The translations under genes were made by a program, and so were the position numbers. From Hemicentrotus pulcherrimus (Eukaryota; Echinodermata; Echinoidea; Camarodonta; Strongylocentrotidae), in the NCBI GenBank assembly GCA_003118195.1, contig BEXV01002247.1, positions 14,591 to 25,614 on the forward strand: a stretch of DNA of 11,024 nucleotides. Direction: 5' to 3'. The notes under the pieces are model-generated. The model did not search any database. It was not told the DNA's origin and saw nothing but the letters and a program-made list of their open reading frames with translations. How positions within the stretch are numbered: the first letter of the stretch is position 1; every line of letters begins with the position of its first letter. Positions 9,301 to 11,024 of the stretch are shown here, in pieces.

Positions 9301-10618
9301 CTCATTTAAATTTCATGTATGAATTTATTTATTTTTATTTTTAGGGGGTAAATTTAAGTTTAAAAACAAGCTTCAGAATTTAGTAATTTGTCTACTTGGT
9401 GCCCCATGAATCAGTGAACAAAGTTTAACTAAGTAAAACTTCTTGAGAGTCACTGACGGTATGTTATCATTTTGATCTTCAGCCTTGACCAGCTATGGGA
9501 AGTGGACCAGCGTACGGGTCAGCTCATCCTTTCTCCATCCCCGAAAGGGACTGTGTCCAAGCCCCGTCACTCATCCTCCCCTCATCGATCCCTCCTAGAC
9601 CAGCTCTCCCCCATACCATCCCAGGAGGAACTCCTCCTACCCTCACCCACCGGGCCAGGGGTGCAGGAACCGATGGTGGAAGACGCTGATATTGAGTTTG
9701 AAGGGGCGCAGCTTGCAGAGGTGGCTCCTCCTCTACCTTCCAAGAAGCCCAGCTCCAATGGGATGGAGACACCAGGAACTGGTCCAGTAGGTTTCTTGAT
9801 TTGAAACTCTTAAAACTGCTCATGCGTGGGTATATATAGGGCAGCACAGTGAGCCAGAGGGTATTACGCTTCCGTGCGAACTAGTGTCCCTTTATGCATA
9901 CATCCATAGGGGAGCGTTATATCCGTTGGCTCGGTGTTCGCCAAGTTGCCTATCAAGGACAACTATATACCCACTCATGAACTTCTTTAACCTGCAGTCT
10001 ATTGCAAGAATATCTAGGAGAGTTATCAAGTTTTTATACAAATTATTGCCTTGCAATTTCTTTGGACATTTATAGTAAAACATTAATTTGCCCTCAAATT
10101 TTCAAGACTTACCTATTGGTCTCAGAATTATTTATTGAAATTGAAAGAGTATTAAATTCATAATTAGTATTTCAAAATAATTTGTAATTTGGTCAGGATT
10201 ACTTTCAAACTTATATGTCTTCAGTAACTCCTGTAAGACAATTTGCTTTATAAGAAGTATTGATGGTTATTTTGCCATGATTCAATGAGAAAAATATAGC
10301 GTATGACTATACAGAAAAGTGCCTAATTTTCAAGAATCTTCTCAAGGATTATCAAAGTAAAAATGCGTCTTGGGACCTTTTTGCAAGCAGTAAACAAGTG
10401 ACAATACTGTGGAAATGACCCAATCTATATGAACTATCCTTTGTCTGAAGGTGATGCAAAACATCTTGAGACTGTCTCCCATCGATTCCGCTTCTCCGAC
10501 CCCTGTCCCTCGAAGAGGTCGTAAGAGACGTCTTGTGTTTGCTGATGACTCCACCCAGCTGAGTAAGAAGGACATACGTCACAACATGGAAACCGTGGGA
10601 GAGCTTGCCCGTAAGGAG
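3252..10618 (+). CDS. REC8: REC8-like meiotic cohesin kleisin subunit, 5' and central part (10 exons, 3' end outside window)
   Basis: REC8 is the meiotic alpha-kleisin. It closes the SMC1/SMC3 cohesin ring, holds sister chromatids in meiosis and is cut by separase. Exons 3252-3307, 4274-4342, 4922-5064, 5540-5636, 6070-6181, 6693-6777, 7300-7382, 8324-8460, 9483-9786 and 10451-10618 join into 418 codons without a stop, and all introns are GT-AG. Residues 1-19 (MFYSHDILQKRGGKFGIIW) are the kleisin N-terminus. Residues 30-49, with KRDYC and CDDIVKYI, and 62-90, with RPRFSLYLSSQL and NYF, match REC8 better than RAD21 or RAD21L. Residues 228-253 are acidic, 275-382 are Ser/Pro-rich, and 383-392 (RRGRKRRLVF) match the conserved central REC8 motif. 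Vertebrate REC8 is about 550 residues, so roughly the last quarter, including the C-terminal winged helix, is missing off the right edge. The start is fixed by an in-frame TAA at 3213-3215 and a G at -3. Confidence 0.93.
3308..4273 (+). other. Intron 1
   Basis: GTAAGT donor and TTTAG acceptor. It is AT-rich with a T/C-rich middle (3770-3900). A further stretch (4020-4080) is built of ATTTAT/TTAATT words. ATGATC-CCTAAA-GATCAT at 4081-4098 is a small palindrome. A cryptic acceptor-like TTTTGCAG occurs at 3731. No gene is seen inside. Confidence 0.7.
4274..4342 (+). CDS. REC8: REC8-like coding exon 2
   Basis: The acceptor is TTTAG at 4269-4273, and the first G completes Trp19. The exon codes for residues 20-41, I-A-A-T-K-G then S-K-R-D-Y, as expected after the kleisin tryptophan. 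The donor is GTAGGT at 4343, and the split codon TG|C restores a cysteine that REC8 also has at this place. A second donor-like GTATGT lies inside the exon at 4323. Using it would drop 20 nt and create a stop at once, so the longer form is chosen by reading frame and by homology. Residues C34, C37 and C42 form a small cysteine cluster; only the last is expected from vertebrate REC8. Confidence 0.88.
4343..4921 (+). other. Intron 2
   Basis: GTAGGT donor and CTTATAAG acceptor. The intron is AT-rich and unique-looking, with no repeat, hairpin or coding signal I can support. Confidence 0.7.
4922..5064 (+). CDS. REC8: REC8-like coding exon 3
   Basis: The acceptor is a pyrimidine tract ending ATAAG at 4921, and the donor is GTCAGT at 5065. 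The exon codes for residues 43-89: D-D-I-V-K-Y-I, a short linker, then R-P-R-F-S-L-Y-L-S-S-Q-L and G-V-A-R-V-F with N-Y-F. In kleisins this stretch is the core of the N-terminal domain. The R-F-S-L-Y-L form is typical of REC8, where RAD21 has R-T-S-G-H-L-L. This is the most diagnostic exon of the gene. Confidence 0.95.
5065..5539 (+). other. Intron 3
   Basis: GTCAGT donor and TTCCCCAG acceptor. A small inverted repeat is present: CATGCCTA at 5398-5405 against TAGGCATG at 5433-5440. Nothing else is recognised. Confidence 0.7.
5540..5636 (+). CDS. REC8: REC8-like coding exon 4
   Basis: The acceptor is TTCCCCAG at 5539, and the donor is GTAATT at 5637. G5064 plus TT gives Val90. The exon ends the N-terminal domain: V-D-V-N-E-L-H-K-R aligns with the helix after the N-Y-F/Q-Y-L motif of REC8. 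It then runs into a polar linker ending in K-K-S-T-K. The last codon is split AA|G. Homology is clear for the first ten residues and weak afterwards. Confidence 0.88.
5637..6069 (+). other. Intron 4
   Basis: GTAATT donor and CTATAG acceptor. Its first 200 nt are A-rich and purine-rich (AAGAAAGAAAAAAA, AAAATGAAAATGAAAT). No gene or structured repeat is seen. Confidence 0.7.
6070..6181 (+). CDS. REC8: REC8-like coding exon 5
   Basis: The acceptor is CTATAG at 6069, and the donor is GTAAGG at 6182, followed by a T-rich tract. The exon codes for residues 122-159: a Glu/Asp-rich segment with M-P-E-S-N-L-F-N-D-E-E-F-G, then W-D-L-T-P-D-P and P-Q-I at the end. The D-P-x-x-x-P-Q-I ending matches the conserved F-D-I-P-Q-I segment of REC8 downstream of the N-terminal domain. 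The open frame continues into the intron to 6363; that tail is read-through. Confidence 0.87.
6182..6692 (+). other. Intron 5
   Basis: GTAAGG donor followed by a T-rich tract, and AATACAG acceptor. It contains a perfect short palindrome, AGGCCTG-TT-CAGGCCT, at 6262-6277. Reading frames here are read-through from exon 5 or chance. Confidence 0.68.
6693..6777 (+). CDS. REC8: REC8-like coding exon 6
   Basis: The acceptor is AATACAG at 6692, and the donor is GTCAGT at 6778. Phases fit both neighbours: it follows the phase-0 end of exon 5 and leaves one base for exon 7. It codes for residues 160-187, Ser/Thr/Leu-rich with two Ser-Pro sites (V-S-P-Y and L-S-P-T). The sequence is not recognisably conserved, and the call rests on splice sites, phase and position in the gene. 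Confidence 0.72.
6778..7299 (+). other. Intron 6
   Basis: GTCAGT donor and TTATTTTAG acceptor. AT-rich with no repeat or gene recognised. Confidence 0.68.
7300..7382 (+). CDS. REC8: REC8-like coding exon 7
   Basis: The acceptor is TTATTTTAG at 7299, and the donor is CAG|GTATGT at 7383, which is close to ideal. G6777 plus TT gives Val188. The exon codes for residues 188-215: a serine-rich stretch (S-H-L-V-S-S-A-S-E) followed by a charged segment ending E-K-M-Q. No family motif is visible; it belongs to the fast-evolving kleisin linker. The call rests on frame, phase and splice sites. Confidence 0.75.
7713..7906. mobile_element. MITE-like element, copy A (intron 7)
   Basis: About 194 bp bounded by inverted TTTTAAAGC (7711-7719) and GCTTTAAAA (7900-7908), with TTAA at both edges. 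It shares ordered blocks with copy B: CTCTATATAG, GGTCCCCCATGATCC, CTTATGTT, ATTGAGAGCTGA, TTGATGAGA and AGTGACCTTGCAG. It has no coding capacity, so if mobile it is non-autonomous. The TTAA edges would suit a TTAA-targeting (piggyBac-type) transposase, but the family is not established here. Confidence 0.65.
8112..8298. mobile_element. MITE-like element, copy B (intron 7, abuts exon 8 acceptor region)
   Basis: Second copy in the same orientation, starting 399 nt after copy A. The left end is TTTTAAAGGCCCACTG and the right end CAGACGGGCTTTAA, giving imperfect inverted termini with TTAA at both edges. The internal blocks match copy A in order, with scattered substitutions and small indels. The right end is at 8298 and the exon 8 acceptor AG at 8322-8323, so only about 24 nt separate them. 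Confidence 0.65.
8324..8460 (+). CDS. REC8: REC8-like coding exon 8, acidic segment
   Basis: The acceptor is TTTTGTTTAG at 8323, and the donor is GTATGG at 8461. The exon codes for residues 216-260 plus a split Cys. It holds P-D-V-E-L-P-P-L-E-G-I-D-D-D-L and then a strongly acidic, probably helical run at 228-253 (E-E-M-A-I-A-E-E-M-K-E-N-E-E-K-E-D). Acidic Glu-rich linkers are usual in REC8 between the N-terminal domain and the separase region. The exon begins only 25 nt after the end of a repeat element in intron 7. Confidence 0.85.
8461..9482 (+). other. Intron 8
   Basis: GTATGG donor and GATCTTCAG acceptor, 1022 nt. It is dominated by the ~150-bp tandem repeat. From 9125 to 9482 it is AT-rich with no feature I recognise. 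Confidence 0.7.
8580..9125. repeat. Diverged tandem repeat, ~150-bp period (intron 8)
   Basis: Four copies of a core read GTTnACATCTCGnGTAGATAGCA, followed by a weaker block ending near TTCCTTAT and ACAACAAAC. ACATCT falls at 8590, 8740, 8892 and 9078, so the spacings are 150, 152 and 186 nt. Copy 1 is the most diverged. Text between cores is only weakly alike, for example GAGTATAGGGGTCC against AAGTATAGGGTGACG. Confidence 0.65.
9483..9786 (+). CDS. REC8: REC8-like coding exon 9, Ser/Pro-rich linker
   Basis: The acceptor is GATCTTCAG at 9482, and the donor is CCA|GTAGGT at 9787. The frame gives TG|C then L-D-Q-L-W-E-V-D-Q-R-T-G. The remainder is Ser/Pro-rich with S-P dipeptides at L-S-P-S-P, S-S-S-P-H, L-S-P-I-P and L-P-S-P-T, plus an acidic patch V-E-D-A-D-I-E-F-E. 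At 304 nt it is the longest exon and is clearly richer in G+C than the flanking introns. Both strands stay open in other frames because of this base composition; those frames are shadows. Confidence 0.87.
9787..10450 (+). other. Intron 9
   Basis: GTAGGT donor and TGTCTGAAG acceptor. It contains the foldback element at 9821-9979. From 9980 to 10450 it is AT-rich with no further feature. The small frames open on both strands over 9884-10083 come from the palindrome and are not supported as genes. Confidence 0.68.
9821..9979. mobile_element. Foldback (MITE-like) element in intron 9
   Basis: The outer arms are 9821-9839, starting CATGCGTGGGTATATA, and 9963-9979, ending TATACCCACTCATG. They match with one mismatch and a 2-nt indel. 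The inner arms are 9851-9873, starting GAGCCA and containing ACGCT, and 9911-9932, containing AGCGT and ending TGGCTC. They pair with four mismatches and one indel. CCCTTTATG at 9888-9896 and CATAGGGG at 9905-9912 add a near-apical stem. The whole 159 bp is therefore an imperfect palindrome. No transposase is encoded, and no clear target duplication is seen. Confidence 0.65.
10451..10618 (+). CDS. REC8: REC8-like coding exon 10, conserved central basic motif
   Basis: The acceptor is TGTCTGAAG at 10450, and the donor is GAG|GTGAGA at 10619. Phase 0 on both sides. It codes for residues 363-418: two Ser-Pro sites (L-S-P-I-D, A-S-P-T-P), then the basic run R-R-G-R-K-R-R at 383-389 directly followed by L-V-F-A-D-D-S-T-Q-L-S. 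This matches the Arg-rich stretch plus L-L-F-W-D-K-E-T-Q-I of vertebrate REC8. The basic run could also serve as a nuclear localisation signal. The gene continues beyond the window; no stop codon or polyadenylation signal is reached. Confidence 0.9.
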
Positions 10619-10741
10619 GTGAGAACAGTGAAAGTAGAGTATTACGAGCTTGTTAAAATCTTGACAAGTTTGCACTGAGGGATGTTTGCTGATAGGTGTT
10701 CATCAAATGTGAAAAGATACTTAGCCAAGTCTGCTCTGATA

Positions 10742-10784
10742 TCCTCCCCTCCCCCTCTGTCTGTCTCTCTCTCCCTCTCTCTCC
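10742..10784. repeat. CT-rich simple repeat
   Basis: A pure pyrimidine tract made of CCCCTCC, CTGTCTGTC (one G interruption each) and CTCTCTCTCC words. It lies in intron 10 just before the dispersed repeat. Confidence 0.75.
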
Positions 10785-10800
10785 ATATTTCTTGTGAGTG

Positions 10801-11024
10801 TTTTTATGCCTCCGCCACCGAAGGTGGTGCCGGAGGCATCATGTTTTCGGGTTGTCCGTCCGTACGTCCGTCCCGTTTGACCGATCGCAATATCTCAAGA
10901 ACCATTTAAGATTTAAACTTCAAACTTAAGGATAGTATGTATCATCATAGGAAGACAATCTGATTAGATTTTGGAGTACGTAGGTCAAAGGTCACAGGTC
11001 ACAGAGGTCAACTTATGAAATTCC
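10801..11024. mobile_element. Dispersed repeat with GC-rich terminal hairpin, cut by window end
   Basis: It opens with a hairpin: ATGCCTCCG (10806-10814) pairs with CGGAGGCAT (10831-10839), and CCACC (10815-10819) pairs with GGTGG (10823-10827), with loop GAA. After it come TCCG/TACG words (GTCCGTCCGTACGTCCGTCC), CAATATCTCAAGAACC and a GGTCA-rich end. I recall this layout as a high-copy repeat in marine invertebrate genomes; that is memory, not a search. It sits in intron 10 and continues past the window. Confidence 0.6.
10982..11010 (+). promoter_or_regulatory. Four AGGTCA half-sites (DR1-DR1-DR3)
   Basis: AGGTCA occurs at 10982-10987, 10989-10994, 10996-11001 and 11005-11010. The first three are spaced by one base and the fourth by three. 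DR1 is the layout bound by RXR, HNF4 and COUP-TF type nuclear receptors. The cluster lies inside the dispersed repeat. Function here is inference. Confidence 0.5.

Larger units (their letters stand above)
10619..11024 (+). other. Intron 10 (partial, runs off the window)
   Basis: It starts with the GTGAGA donor at 10619, and no acceptor is reached. It contains the CT-rich tract and the dispersed repeat. The open frame over 10682-10909 is made of simple repeat and mobile sequence and is not a gene. Confidence 0.65.

Noticed and set aside
9524..9847. Minus-strand open frame of 107 codons
   Set aside because: It lies antisense to exon 9, whose plus-strand frame is supported by splice phase and REC8 context. 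Its openness is a by-product of high G+C.
9821..9979. Structured element considered as a tRNA or other classic RNA gene
   Set aside because: No A/B-box pair, anticodon arm or known RNA layout could be fitted. The fold is a single long palindrome.
9884..10083. Small open frames on both strands
   Set aside because: They overlap the foldback element. Palindromic DNA tends to be open on both strands, and neither frame shows a domain or start context.

Overview
The window reads as nuclear DNA of a marine invertebrate deuterostome, most likely a sea urchin or close relative. The basis is a gene split into short exons with GT-AG introns, AT-rich introns full of diverged repeats, many TCTAGA/AGATCT/TAGGCCT palindromes, and a repeat at the right edge of a kind I associate with echinoderm and other marine invertebrate genomes. 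The taxon is inferred from style. No bacterial operon, CRISPR array, rRNA or tRNA is visible.

The window is dominated by one plus-strand gene: the 5' and central part of a REC8-like meiotic cohesin kleisin. Ten coding exons (3252-3307, 4274-4342, 4922-5064, 5540-5636, 6070-6181, 6693-6777, 7300-7382, 8324-8460, 9483-9786, 10451-10618) join in frame into 1254 nt, 418 codons, with GT-AG at every junction. The N-terminal Rad21/Rec8 domain (about residues 1-105), a variable acidic and Ser-Pro-rich middle, and the conserved basic motif leading to R-R-L-V-F are present. The last exons, with the C-terminal winged helix that would contact the SMC1-type head, lie beyond the right edge.

Upstream, 540-847 looks like the promoter and a non-coding first exon: three E2F-type sites, two inverted CCAAT boxes and a GTAAGT donor at 848. 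A leader intron (848-3196) follows, holding a CTAGAT/TCTAGA palindrome field, a 67-bp hairpin and a pyrimidine-rich degenerate minisatellite. The ATG exon begins at 3197, and an in-frame stop at 3213 fixes the start at 3252.

The introns carry the accessory content: two related TTAA-bounded MITE-like copies in intron 7 (one ending 25 nt before the exon 8 acceptor), a tandem repeat of about 150 bp in intron 8, a foldback element of about 160 bp in intron 9, and, in intron 10, the start of a dispersed repeat with a GC-rich hairpin and four nuclear-receptor-type AGGTCA half-sites. I see no new multi-gene system. The items most worth checking are the E2F-rich promoter, a competing donor in exon 2, the MITE end at the exon 8 branch region, and the structured intron elements.
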